From NCBI GenBank assembly GCA_018702955.1, contig JABJEK010000065.1, positions 1-52,986 on the forward strand: DNA of 52,986 bases, read 5' to 3'. Positions 1 through 8,205 of the stretch are shown in pieces; the stretch's first letter is position 1; the number at the start of each line of letters is the position of its first letter. The stretch comes from Rhodospirillaceae bacterium (GTDB lineage: Bacteria; Pseudomonadota; Alphaproteobacteria; UBA6615). A program made the translations under genes and the position numbers. Under the pieces are notes generated by a model, which saw nothing but the letters and a program-made list of their open reading frames with translations, searched no databases and was not told the DNA's origin.

Positions 1-60
1 CTCTGTGATCTGCGCCACCGCGTCCCGTTTGAAATCGTCGCTGTAACTACTTCTGCCCAT
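1..60 (-). CDS. IS3-family transposase OrfA, N-terminal 20 residues only
   Basis: The reverse complement of 1-60 reads MGRSSYSDDFKRDAV and onward, a typical opening of the small OrfA (helix-turn-helix, DNA-binding) protein of IS3-family transposases. A strong AGGAGG ribosome binding site lies just upstream (about 63-69). The rest of the gene is outside the window. OrfA normally acts with a frameshifted OrfB carrying the DDE catalytic domain; that part is not visible. Confidence 0.75.
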   Translation of the reverse strand, partial: MGRSSYSDDFKRDAVAQITE

Positions 61-119
61 CATGGCCTCCTTGCCTCAAAATTAGGAAAGAAAGCGTCTA
101 CAAATCCAGGGGCTATTCA
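1..119 (-). mobile_element. End of an IS3-family insertion sequence (cut by window edge)
   Basis: Read on the minus strand, the DNA begins at 119 with TGAATAGCCCCTGGATTTGT, which has the TGA-start and CCCC-rich look of IS3-family terminal inverted repeats, and then runs into a transposase reading frame whose start codon is at 60. The rest of the element lies beyond position 1, so neither the other inverted repeat nor a target duplication can be checked. The tip of the element is only 45 bp from the sensor kinase start at 165, so it may have replaced that gene's native promoter. Family assignment is from the inverted repeat plus the first 20 transposase residues. Confidence 0.75.
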
Positions 120-164
120 AACGACATTCGGACGAGGACATACTGAATCGGAGTTGGTAAGCAA

Positions 165-2033
165 GTGAAGCCGCTGCCGCCAGACATTCAGCGGCGCGCC
201 AACCTGCGGACATCAGCCACGAAATTAGCTAAACATGGCGCTATGAGGTCTATTATCTACAACGCGCCGGGTCGACGCACGACGATCCTGTTTGTGATCC
301 TGGTCGCCGGCCTCCTCGCAGCCTTCGGTGAGTTCAAGCTTGCCGAGAAGTATTATGTGCAACGTGAACTGGAAGCATCCGCTCGCCGCGCAGCACCCTA
401 TCTGACATCCTTGGCCTCGGTCCTAGAGCGTTACCAGAACATCACGCCAATCCTTTCCGAGGACCGGGAGATCATCGACGTCGCCCAGGGGGGGCCGGCC
501 GGCGTTCTGAACCGCCGCCTGGAGCGGTTCTCCGAGGCAACCCGCTCCGAGGCGGTATATCTGATGGACCAAGGCGGCCAGACGATCGCAGCATCCAACT
601 GGCAGAGCGAACAGACTTTCCTCGGCCATAACTATGGATTTCGTCCCTACTTCCAGGCCTCGCTGGCGGGTGAAACAGGCGAGTATTTCGCTGTCGGCGC
701 AACCACGGGGCAGCCTGGCTATTTCGTCTCGCACCCGGTACGCGACGCATCGGACCAGACAATCGGCGTCATCGCGGTCAAGGTCGATCTGCGCGGGCTG
801 GAGGCCGACTGGGAAACCCCCGAAGGCACCGTATTCATCAGCAACGGTGACGGCATTATCGTGCTGTCCGCTCGCCCGACATGGCGTTACGGCACCCTCG
901 ACGCCCTCACCCCACAGACGCGCGAACGCATCACGTCACGCCGCCAGTTTGGCACCGCACAGGTGGCCCAGATCGATGCCACGCGTGACGGCCGGGTTCT
1001 AACCATCGACGGTGCCCGCTTCGTCGAACATACCCTGGATGTAGGCCGGCTCGATTGGCGCCTGCATTTCCTGTCCCCCTACGAGCGTGTGCTCGCGCGC
1101 AGCCGTATCGTCCTAGTCATAACGGTGGTCGCCCTTTCGCTGATACTTGTGGCGCTCCTGATCCGTCGGACCGAGCGAATTCGGAATTCCCTGATCGTCT
1201 CCCGGCGCGAACGTGAACAGCTGAACAGGCTCAATCAGGACCTTGGCCGCGAAATCGAGGAACGGATCGAAGCGGAAACACGACTACAGGCCGCGCAAAA
1301 GGAATTGCGACAGACATCACGGCTTGCCGCTCTGGGCCAGCTCGCCGCTTCGGTTACCCACGAACTCGGACAGCCCCTGTCCGCCATGAAAACCTATATA
1401 GCGGGCGCCCGGCTTCCCGAGCCGACAGCATCCGGCACGGTGGCGGTTGAAGAGCGTGGCGGCCACCCTGTGCTCGATCAGCTCGACCGCCTTGTCGACC
1501 GGATGGCGGAGACCACCCGGCAACTCAAGTTTTTTGCACGCCGTGGGGGTGAGGATTTCGCCGACATCGACCTGGCGGATGTCATTACGGGTGCGCTCGA
1601 GACGATGAATCCCGCCATCATGACCGATGGTGCGGAACTCGTATGCGTCGATACCACGCAGACGGTGACAATTCGCGGCGGTCGAATGCGGCTCGAACAG
1701 GGGCTGATCAACATGATCCGCAACGCGCTGGATGCCATGCAGACGACCGACCGCAAGAAGCTGACCATTAGGCTCAGAAAAGACGACACGCACGCGCGGA
1801 TCATCGTATCCGATACGGGCGTCGGGCTGTCAGGTGGTCAGGAAACCGCCATATTCGAGCCCTTCGTGACCACAAAGGCATCGGGCGAAGGTCTCGGCCT
1901 CGGGCTCGCGATCTCCGCCGGTATCGTCAACGAACATGGCGGATCACTGTCCGCACGCGACCGCATGAGCGGGGGTGCCGAATTCATTCTCGAGCTGCCC
2001 CTCCCCGATAGAACGGAGATCCGAGATGACTGA
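165..2033 (+). CDS. dctB: Sensor histidine kinase, DctB-like
   Basis: This membrane-bound sensor kinase of 622 residues probably detects an organic acid and phosphorylates the regulator encoded next. It has a first membrane segment at about 40-60, a roughly 250-residue periplasmic sensor region of the double-Cache type, a second membrane segment at about 311-335, a charged coiled coil, an H box with the phospho-accepting His399 (THELGQP), an N box (IRNALDAM, near 518), a G1 box (DTGVGL, near 550) and a G2 box (GEGLGLGLAIS, near 575). Length and order match the DctB family. The GTG start at 165 has GGAG 11 bases upstream. An ATG at 243 (residue 27) gives a more usual short cytoplasmic tail but lacks a clear ribosome site, so the start is uncertain. 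An IS end lies 45 bp upstream. The stop overlaps the regulator start by 8 bp. Confidence 0.88.
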   Translation: MKPLPPDIQRRANLRTSATKLAKHGAMRSIIYNAPGRRTTILFVILVAGLLAAFGEFKLAEKYYVQRELEASARRAAPYLTSLASVLERYQNITPILSEDREIIDVAQGGPAGVLNRRLERFSEATRSEAVYLMDQGGQTIAASNWQSEQTFLGHNYGFRPYFQASLAGETGEYFAVGATTGQPGYFVSHPVRDASDQTIGVIAVKVDLRGLEADWETPEGTVFISNGDGIIVLSARPTWRYGTLDALTPQTRERITSRRQFGTAQVAQIDATRDGRVLTIDGARFVEHTLDVGRLDWRLHFLSPYERVLARSRIVLVITVVALSLILVALLIRRTERIRNSLIVSRREREQLNRLNQDLGREIEERIEAETRLQAAQKELRQTSRLAALGQLAASVTHELGQPLSAMKTYIAGARLPEPTASGTVAVEERGGHPVLDQLDRLVDRMAETTRQLKFFARRGGEDFADIDLADVITGALETMNPAIMTDGAELVCVDTTQTVTIRGGRMRLEQGLINMIRNALDAMQTTDRKKLTIRLRKDDTHARIIVSDTGVGLSGGQETAIFEPFVTTKASGEGLGLGLAISAGIVNEHGGSLSARDRMSGGAEFILELPLPDRTEIRDD

Positions 2034-3336
2034 TCCGTCGCTGCAGGTCTTCGTGGTCGACGACGACCGGGAGATGCGTAACTCGCTGGGCCAATTTCTG
2101 GAAAAAGCGGGCTGCGTGACAAAGACCTACGCGTCGGCCAAAGAGGCGCTCGGCGCCGTTGCGACGAACCGGCCGGACGTGCTCGTCAGCGACGTCCGGA
2201 TGCCCGACATGAACGGCCTGGACTTGCTGGACCGGATTGCATCGGAGCATGGCACCCTCCCGGTGGTCATGATCACCGCCCATGGCGACGTGCCCATGGC
2301 CGTCGATGCAATGCAGGCCGGCGCCACAGACTTCATCGAGAAGCCGTTCCAGCCGCACCGGTTGCTCGATGCCATCCAGCGTGCCGCCAAACTGGGACAC
2401 CTGAGCACCGAGAACCAAAACCTCAAAAAACGCCTGAACGCGCTATCCGGGCTCGACCGCCTGTTGATTGGAGAATCGCCCGAGATGCTGCGTCTGCGCG
2501 AGGAAACCCTGGATGTCGCACCGACCGAAGCCTCGGTCCTGATCCTCGGCGAGACAGGGACCGGCAAGGCACTGGTCGCCCACGCTCTACACGACCTCGG
2601 ACCGAGAGCCGGCAGGCCCTTCGTGACCGTCAACTGTGCGGCAATTCCAGATACGGATTTCGAATCCGGCATTCTCGCGCGCGCGGATACCGGCACGCTC
2701 TTTCTCGACAAACTGGACGCCTGCCCACCGGAAATTCAGGCTAAACTGCTACGGGTAGCGGAAACTCAGCCCGCCACCTCCCGCAATGCACCGCGCAAAG
2801 CCGAGATAAACGTCCGGGCAATTTCCACATCATCCGCCGACCTTGATGCAGCGATGCGCGAGAACAGGTTACGCGAGGATCTCTACTACCGGCTCAACAC
2901 GGTGATATTTCAGCTGCCGTCGCTGCGTGAACGCGGCGACGATATCGCGCTCCTCTATACGCATTTCGAATCTCAGTACGCCCGCCTATACGAAACCGAC
3001 GGCCCGGACCTGACGAGCGAGGACATGGCCGCCCTTCTTTCCCATGACTGGCCGGGTAACGTTCGCGAACTCCGGAATGTCGCAGAACGGCGGATCCTCG
3101 CCGCCCGGCGCGGTCGCGGTTCTGTTGCCGAGGCGATCAATCTGGACGGCGCAACGGATGAGTTGCCCACGACCCTGCGTGAGGCCGTCGCGGCATTCGA
3201 ACGCCAGATGATCGGGCAGGCACTGCAGGTGCACGAGGGCCGCATGGACGCGGTCGCCGAGGCGCTGGGGATCGGGCGACGCACCTTGAACGAGAAGATC
3301 GTGAAGCTGGGCCTGCGCAAAGAAGACCTTCTGTAG
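2026..3336 (+). CDS. dctD: DctD-like response regulator lacking GAFTGA and the Walker B glutamate
   Basis: The 436-residue protein has the NtrC-class layout: receiver domain (acidic D12-D14, phospho-acceptor D56, T84, K106), AAA+ domain (Walker A GETGTGK at 175-181) and a C-terminal Fis-type helix-turn-helix (about 400-430). Two key features of sigma-54 activators are missing. Between residues 213 and 223, where the long GAFTGA loop should be, only about ten residues remain, and the usual Walker B DE pair is D228-K229. The reading frame and flanking motifs are intact, so this looks like a settled in-frame loss and not an error. Start 2026 is chosen because it has GGAG upstream and overlaps the kinase stop; an in-frame ATG at 1975 lies deep inside the kinase gene. 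It probably controls the TRAP genes downstream, but not through normal sigma-54 remodelling. Confidence 0.9.
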   Translation: MTDPSLQVFVVDDDREMRNSLGQFLEKAGCVTKTYASAKEALGAVATNRPDVLVSDVRMPDMNGLDLLDRIASEHGTLPVVMITAHGDVPMAVDAMQAGATDFIEKPFQPHRLLDAIQRAAKLGHLSTENQNLKKRLNALSGLDRLLIGESPEMLRLREETLDVAPTEASVLILGETGTGKALVAHALHDLGPRAGRPFVTVNCAAIPDTDFESGILARADTGTLFLDKLDACPPEIQAKLLRVAETQPATSRNAPRKAEINVRAISTSSADLDAAMRENRLREDLYYRLNTVIFQLPSLRERGDDIALLYTHFESQYARLYETDGPDLTSEDMAALLSHDWPGNVRELRNVAERRILAARRGRGSVAEAINLDGATDELPTTLREAVAAFERQMIGQALQVHEGRMDAVAEALGIGRRTLNEKIVKLGLRKEDLL

Positions 3337-3358
3337 GCACGTTTTTTCGTTGCCAATT

Positions 3359-3376
3359 CCTGCGGAAATCCGCAGG
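3359..3376. promoter_or_regulatory. Perfect 18-bp dyad upstream of the TRAP receptor gene
   Basis: CCTGCGGAAATCCGCAGG has 8-bp arms that are perfect reverse complements around AA. It lies in the 144-bp gap between the regulator gene and the TAXI receptor gene, about 105 bp before the receptor start. It is not followed by a T tract, so it is more likely a protein binding site than a terminator. From memory it resembles dyads described for DctD-type regulators; that likeness is an inference. Confidence 0.6.
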
Positions 3377-3388
3377 GCTGATGGTGGA

Positions 3389-3408
3389 TATGCGCATATT
3401 TACGCATA
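3389..3408. promoter_or_regulatory. Inverted repeat TATGCG-N8-CGCATA before the TRAP genes
   Basis: Two 6-bp arms, perfect reverse complements separated by 8 bp, lie 12 bp after the 18-bp dyad and 72 bp before the receptor start. This could be a second regulator site. No GG-N10-GC sigma-54 element with correct spacing is visible anywhere in 3337-3480. Confidence 0.4.
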
Positions 3409-3480
3409 GCCGCCTCCCCGTAACGCCGACTAGTCTCGTCACCAATAACGACAATAATCCGCTCATCTAGGGAGAAAACC

Positions 3481-4494
3481 ATGAAACATCTTGGATTACT
3501 GAAGACGATTGCCATCGGCGCGACCGCCGTCGGCGTTCTGGCCGCCACACCGGCACTTGCCCAGAACAAGGATTACATCCTCAACACAGCCTCCACCGGC
3601 GGCACGTATCACCCCGTAGGCACCGCCATCGCGACCCTGTCGAAGGTCAAGCTCCTGCCGAAGCAGAAGTTCAGCCTCACCGCGGTCAACTCCGCCGGTT
3701 CGGGTGCCAACGTGCAGGCACTCGGTGCCGACACCGCGCAGTTCGCGATCATCCAGGGCCTGTTCGGCTCCTATGCCGCGACTGGCACCGGTCCGGTGAC
3801 CGCACCGCAGACCAACATGCGTTCGGTCTCCATGCTCTGGCAGAATGTCGAGCAGTTCGTCATCGGCAACAAGTTCGCGAAGACCGGAACCGCCGCTGAT
3901 CTCATCGCCATGAAGGGCATGACGATGGGCTTCGGAAAGCAGAACTCCGGCACCATCGGCTCCAACCGCGTCCTCCTGAAGGGTCTCGGCCTCGACATGG
4001 AGAAAGACTTCAAGCTGATGTATGGCGGCTATGGCCCGTCGGCTGACGCACTGGCCAATGGCCAGGTCGCGGGCATTGGCGCCCCGGCAGGTCCGCCGAC
4101 AGGCGCGATCACCAAGCTCCTGGCATCCAACGCCGGAAAGTTCACGCTCCTCAACGTGACCCCGGACGAAGCCAAGAAGATGGATAGTGGCCGCAATCTG
4201 TGGGTCCCTTTCACCATCAAGGCCGGCACCTATCCGGGCCAGGACAAGGATGTGCAGACGATCGCGCAGCCGAACTTCCTGGCGGTCAACGCCGATGTGT
4301 CCGACGAGCATGTCTATCTGCTGACCAAGGCCATCTATGAGAACCTCGCGTTCCTGCAGGCGATCCATCCGGCCACCAAGGCCATGAACGTCCAGGGGGC
4401 AACTGCCGGGCTTCCCGTGCCGCTCCACCCGGGTGCGGCGCGCTACTACAAAGAGGTTGGGGTCGATATCCCGTCTCACCTGATGGCAAAGTAG
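3481..4494 (+). CDS. TAXI-family TRAP transporter substrate-binding protein
   Basis: This 337-residue periplasmic receptor captures a small organic acid or amino acid for the TRAP permease encoded next. It starts with a clear signal peptide (basic MKHLGLLK, hydrophobic core, ATPALA cleavage site near 27), and the mature protein opens with the TAXI hallmark STGGTYHPVG. Length is normal for the family. AGGGAG lies 7 bases before the ATG. The gene is followed by a strong terminator hairpin at 4521-4552, before the permease gene, which would give more receptor than permease. The substrate cannot be read from the sequence; known TAXI systems are mostly linked to dicarboxylates or glutamate-like compounds. 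Confidence 0.92.
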   Translation: MKHLGLLKTIAIGATAVGVLAATPALAQNKDYILNTASTGGTYHPVGTAIATLSKVKLLPKQKFSLTAVNSAGSGANVQALGADTAQFAIIQGLFGSYAATGTGPVTAPQTNMRSVSMLWQNVEQFVIGNKFAKTGTAADLIAMKGMTMGFGKQNSGTIGSNRVLLKGLGLDMEKDFKLMYGGYGPSADALANGQVAGIGAPAGPPTGAITKLLASNAGKFTLLNVTPDEAKKMDSGRNLWVPFTIKAGTYPGQDKDVQTIAQPNFLAVNADVSDEHVYLLTKAIYENLAFLQAIHPATKAMNVQGATAGLPVPLHPGAARYYKEVGVDIPSHLMAK

Positions 4495-4520
4495 TCGAAG
4501 CCCGCTCAGGACTGAAACAG

Positions 4521-4552
4521 AGGGTGGTCGCGATGCGCGGCCACCCTTTTTT
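4521..4552 (+). terminator. Intrinsic terminator/attenuator between TRAP receptor and permease genes
   Basis: A 12-bp stem (AGGGTGGTCGCG paired with CGCGGCCACCCT, one G-U pair) closes an ATG loop and is followed directly by six T residues. It lies 26 bp after the receptor stop and 34 bp before the permease start, the usual place for partial termination that lowers permease output relative to the binding protein. Confidence 0.85.
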
Positions 4553-4586
4553 CATGCCGCTCGGCACCAAGCCCGGAGTATACGCG

Positions 4587-6785
4587 ATGAGCCAGACACC
4601 CCTGCCCGGCATGGTCGACGCCGCCGCCATCGAGATTGAACCCGACAGGCCCGTCCGCGGATTCCGCGAAGGGGTCGTCGATCTCGATTATTCGCTGGCG
4701 CATCTCGGCCGCTACTGGCTCACCCTGCTCGCCATCTGCGGCTTCGGCCTGTGGCACGTGGGCACCAATCTGCTGTGGAACGAACCCGGGTTGTGGCAGA
4801 ACGCCATCCACTATGGCGGGTTTGGATTCCTCGGCTTCGTGACCTCGGCGACGTTCAAGCGGCATGCCGAAAAGCCCTGGTCGATCACCCTCGACCTCTT
4901 CCTCGGCATTCTCGTCGCCGCCTCCGCCGCCTGGATCGCCGGGGCCGAAACAGGCCTCTACACCCGCACCCTCGCCGAAACCGGCCTGCCCTGGCAATTC
5001 ACGCCGATCGACTGGGCCGCGGGCATCATCATGATCGTCGCGGCCATCGAGCTGACCCGACGGATGACCGGCTGGATCATCCCGGTGCTGGTGATCATCT
5101 CCCTGAGTTACATCCTGTTCCTCGGCGAGATCCTCCCCGGTGTGTTCCGGGCCGCCAGCTTGCCGTTGAGCGACGTCCTGTTCCGCTCGCTCTACAACGA
5201 CGAAGGCATGCTCGGGATCATCGCGACGATTTCCTCGGCCAACATTACCCTGTTCATGATCTTCGGCGCATTCCTGGTGGTCTCCGGGGCGTCGGACTTC
5301 GTCATCGAGTTGTCGAAGATCATCGCCGGCCGGTTTCGCGGCGGCGCGGCTTTCGTGGCGATCATTTCATCGGCCCTGACCGGGACAATCTCGGGTTCCG
5401 CCGTTGCCAACACGGCATCCACCGGGATCATCACGATCCCGCTCATGAAGTCGAACGGCTTTCGCGCCAAGTTCGCAGCCGGGGTCGAGGCCTCAGCCTC
5501 AACCGGCGGCCAGATGATGCCGCCGATCATGGGCGCGGGCGCCTTCGTCATGGTGTCCTTCACCGGGATCGCCTACTCCACCATCGTAATCGTCTCGATC
5601 ATTCCCGCGATCCTGTATTTCCTGTCGGTCGGGTTCATGGTGCGCGTCGAATCCATGAAACACCAGATCGGCACCGAGCAGATCGCCGCGGTTAACTGGC
5701 CGAAACTCTGGGGCGGCGCGCTCAATTTCGTCCTCCCGCTGGGTATCATGACCTACATGCTGGTCAGCGGCCGGACACCGAGTTTCGCGGCCTGTTTCGC
5801 GATCGGCACCCTGATCGTCGTGAGCTGGATCACGCCCAACCGGATGGGCCCGCGCAAAATCTCCCGGGCGCTGGTCCTCGGCATCAAGACGTCAATCATG
5901 ACCGCCGTATTGCTGGTCACCGTCGGCCTGATCAACAACGCCGTCACGACGTCGGGCCTCGGCAACGGTTTTGCCCTGATGATTGCCCAATGGTCCCAAG
6001 GCTCGGTGCTGATCGCCGTCATCCTGATCGCAATTGTGTCGCTGGTGCTCGGCATGGGCCTGCCGGTGACCGCGGCCTACATCGTGCTGTCCATTCTGTC
6101 CGCACCGGCGCTGGCCGGACTGCTGGCCGACGGCATCCTGGTTGAAATGCTGGTCAACGGCATCTCAGACCCGGCGCAGGCGGCCATGTTTGCGCTGATA
6201 GACTCGCCCCATGTCGCCAATATCGCCCAGGGGATGAGTCTCGAGGCCGCCAAGGAACTCGTCAGCGGCATGCCGTTCGAACTGGCTCTTGTGATCCGCC
6301 CCGCCCTCATCGACGCCCAAACCCTGACCGTCTTCCTGCTGACCGCGCATCTGATCGTGTTCTGGCTGAGCCAGGATTCGAATGTCACGCCCCCGGTCTG
6401 CCTCGCGGCCTTCACCGCCGCCGGCATCGCGAAGTCACCGCCCATGGCAACGGGTGTCGAGGCGTGGAAGATCGCCAAGGGGCTCTACATCATCGTGTTG
6501 CTGTTCGCCTTCACGCCGCTGATCGGTGCGGGGTTCTGGGAAAGCATCCAGATCGGCGGGTTCGCGCTATTCGGAATCTACTCGATGACCGCGATGATCC
6601 AGCGCTACTCCGAAGGGCCGCTGCCGCTCTGGCTTTACCCAGTGCTGCTCGCCGGCGGTGCGTTATGCTTCATCCCGCTGAATCTGCCGCTGAACGTCGT
6701 CGGCGCGGCGTTGGTCACAGGGGTCGTCGTCTTCACGTCACGCCGTGGGCGCAGTCAGGAAACCGGGGTCGTCAACGCGGGCTAA
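4587..6785 (+). CDS. TRAP transporter fused permease (DctQ-M type, 4TM/12TM)
   Basis: The 732-residue integral membrane protein fuses the small (DctQ-like) and large (DctM-like) TRAP subunits and uses an ion gradient to import the ligand delivered by the TAXI receptor. Membrane segments run almost throughout; conserved DctM stretches such as SGSAVANTASTG and ASASTGGQMMPPIMG are present, as is SNVTPPVCLAA in the second half. Start 4587 (ATGAGCCAG) is chosen because GGAG precedes it. A longer frame from GTG 4524 would begin inside the stem of the upstream terminator. The gene ends 7 bp from the convergent HlyD-type gene. Confidence 0.92.
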   Translation: MSQTPLPGMVDAAAIEIEPDRPVRGFREGVVDLDYSLAHLGRYWLTLLAICGFGLWHVGTNLLWNEPGLWQNAIHYGGFGFLGFVTSATFKRHAEKPWSITLDLFLGILVAASAAWIAGAETGLYTRTLAETGLPWQFTPIDWAAGIIMIVAAIELTRRMTGWIIPVLVIISLSYILFLGEILPGVFRAASLPLSDVLFRSLYNDEGMLGIIATISSANITLFMIFGAFLVVSGASDFVIELSKIIAGRFRGGAAFVAIISSALTGTISGSAVANTASTGIITIPLMKSNGFRAKFAAGVEASASTGGQMMPPIMGAGAFVMVSFTGIAYSTIVIVSIIPAILYFLSVGFMVRVESMKHQIGTEQIAAVNWPKLWGGALNFVLPLGIMTYMLVSGRTPSFAACFAIGTLIVVSWITPNRMGPRKISRALVLGIKTSIMTAVLLVTVGLINNAVTTSGLGNGFALMIAQWSQGSVLIAVILIAIVSLVLGMGLPVTAAYIVLSILSAPALAGLLADGILVEMLVNGISDPAQAAMFALIDSPHVANIAQGMSLEAAKELVSGMPFELALVIRPALIDAQTLTVFLLTAHLIVFWLSQDSNVTPPVCLAAFTAAGIAKSPPMATGVEAWKIAKGLYIIVLLFAFTPLIGAGFWESIQIGGFALFGIYSMTAMIQRYSEGPLPLWLYPVLLAGGALCFIPLNLPLNVVGAALVTGVVVFTSRRGRSQETGVVNAG

Positions 6786-6792
6786 TCTCTCG

Positions 6793-8205
6793 CTACTCTC
6801 TGAGCGACCTTGAGATCGACTGCTCGACCGGGCTCACCAGATACTGGATCAGGGTGCGTTCTCCGGTGCGGATCAGCACTTCGGCGGGCATGCCCGGCTG
6901 CAGGGTCAGGCCTTTCAGGCGCGGATCGTTCTGGTCCTTCAGGTCGATCCGGGCGGTGTAATACTCCTCGCCCGAGTTCGAATCCGTCAGACGGTCTGCC
7001 GAGACCCATGTGACCGTGCCATCCACCGTCGGTGTCACGCGCTGGTTGAATGCCGAGAGGCGCACCTGGGCCTCGAGCCCCGGGCGCACAATATCGATGT
7101 CGGTCGGGGTCACCCTGGCCTCGATCACGAGCTTCTCATTATCGGGGACAACATCGAGCAGCCTGTCCCCCGGCCGGATCACGCCGCCGCTGGTAAACAC
7201 CTGTAAATCCACGGCAAACCCGTCGATCGGGCTGACGATCTCGATCCTCTTCAGGACATCCTCCGCCGCGCGGTAACGTTCCGCCAGATCGAGCAATTGG
7301 CCCTCGACCTCGCGCAACTCGGCAACCACTTCGTTTACCTGTTCGGTCCGCAGTTCGACGATGCGAATTTCAGACTCGCCGATGCTCTGTCGTGCCCGTG
7401 CGATGGCGGCGCGGTTCTGTCCGCGCTCGCCCTCGATTTCCGCGGCGCGACGTTGTAGCGACAACAAGCGCGATTTCGGCGTCAGGCCCTTGTCGAATAG
7501 GATCTGCAAGTCAGCAACCTCGCCATTAATCAACACCAGTTGCTCATCTGCCGAACGGATTTGTGCGCGCAGACCCTCGATTTCTTCCCGGAACTGGCCG
7601 ATGCGCTGCCCGAGAATCCGGCGTTGACCCTCGATTGAATTGCGCCGCGCCTCGAAGATGCCGAGCTGGCCAAGCATCGTTTCCTGGACCCCCACATCGT
7701 CCCCCTGAGACGTCAGAGCCTCGGGAAAAGTGACACCATCATTACCGTCACGCTCCGCGCGCAGGCGCGCCGCGAGGGCGAGTGCGGCATTGCGCTGACC
7801 CGTGATCAACTGCAGCTGGGCCCTCGGTTGGGTCTCCTCAAGCCGGATCAGCACCTGACCCGCTTTGACCTTGTCGCCGTTCCGGACGACGATCTCCTTC
7901 ACGATGCCGCCCTCGAGATGCTGGATCGTGCGGCGATTGCCTTCGACCCCGACCGTGCCGACGGCAATGGCTGCGCTGTCGAGGGGCGCGAAAAATGCCC
8001 AGAAGCCGAAGAATCCGAAGAAGATAAGAATAATCACCGCGCCGATCATGATCGGTTTGCGGGTTCCGAGCTGATCGCCGCCGCCGCTTGATGGCGGTGG
8101 GGGCATTCCGCCTCCCGTCAGGTCGAGCTGCGCCAGCGTCTGCGCACCCTGTTGTGGTGCGATCTGCATGCCCTCGCCTTCGGCTCTCTGTGGCGCGTCG
8201 GTCAT
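6793..8205 (-). CDS. Type I secretion periplasmic adaptor (HlyD/PrtE family)
   Basis: This 470-residue membrane fusion protein should bridge the inner-membrane ABC exporter and an outer-membrane TolC-like channel. It has a Gly/Pro-rich cytoplasmic tail, one membrane anchor (about 50-72), a biotinyl-lipoyl-like segment (EGGIVKEIVVRNGDKVKAGQ), a long coiled-coil hairpin (about 130-300) and a C-terminal beta domain ending with LKGLTLQPGMPAEVLIRTG, the HlyD signature region. The start ATG overlaps the stop of the exporter gene by 4 bp, so the two are translationally coupled. No TolC gene is nearby; such genes are often located elsewhere. Confidence 0.92.
   Translation of the reverse strand: MTDAPQRAEGEGMQIAPQQGAQTLAQLDLTGGGMPPPPSSGGGDQLGTRKPIMIGAVIILIFFGFFGFWAFFAPLDSAAIAVGTVGVEGNRRTIQHLEGGIVKEIVVRNGDKVKAGQVLIRLEETQPRAQLQLITGQRNAALALAARLRAERDGNDGVTFPEALTSQGDDVGVQETMLGQLGIFEARRNSIEGQRRILGQRIGQFREEIEGLRAQIRSADEQLVLINGEVADLQILFDKGLTPKSRLLSLQRRAAEIEGERGQNRAAIARARQSIGESEIRIVELRTEQVNEVVAELREVEGQLLDLAERYRAAEDVLKRIEIVSPIDGFAVDLQVFTSGGVIRPGDRLLDVVPDNEKLVIEARVTPTDIDIVRPGLEAQVRLSAFNQRVTPTVDGTVTWVSADRLTDSNSGEEYYTARIDLKDQNDPRLKGLTLQPGMPAEVLIRTGERTLIQYLVSPVEQSISRSLRE

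Noticed and set aside
3337..3358. GGCAC and TTGCC boxes that look like a sigma-54 -24/-12 promoter
   Set aside because: The GG to GC distance is 16 bases and not 12, so the spacing is wrong for sigma-54.
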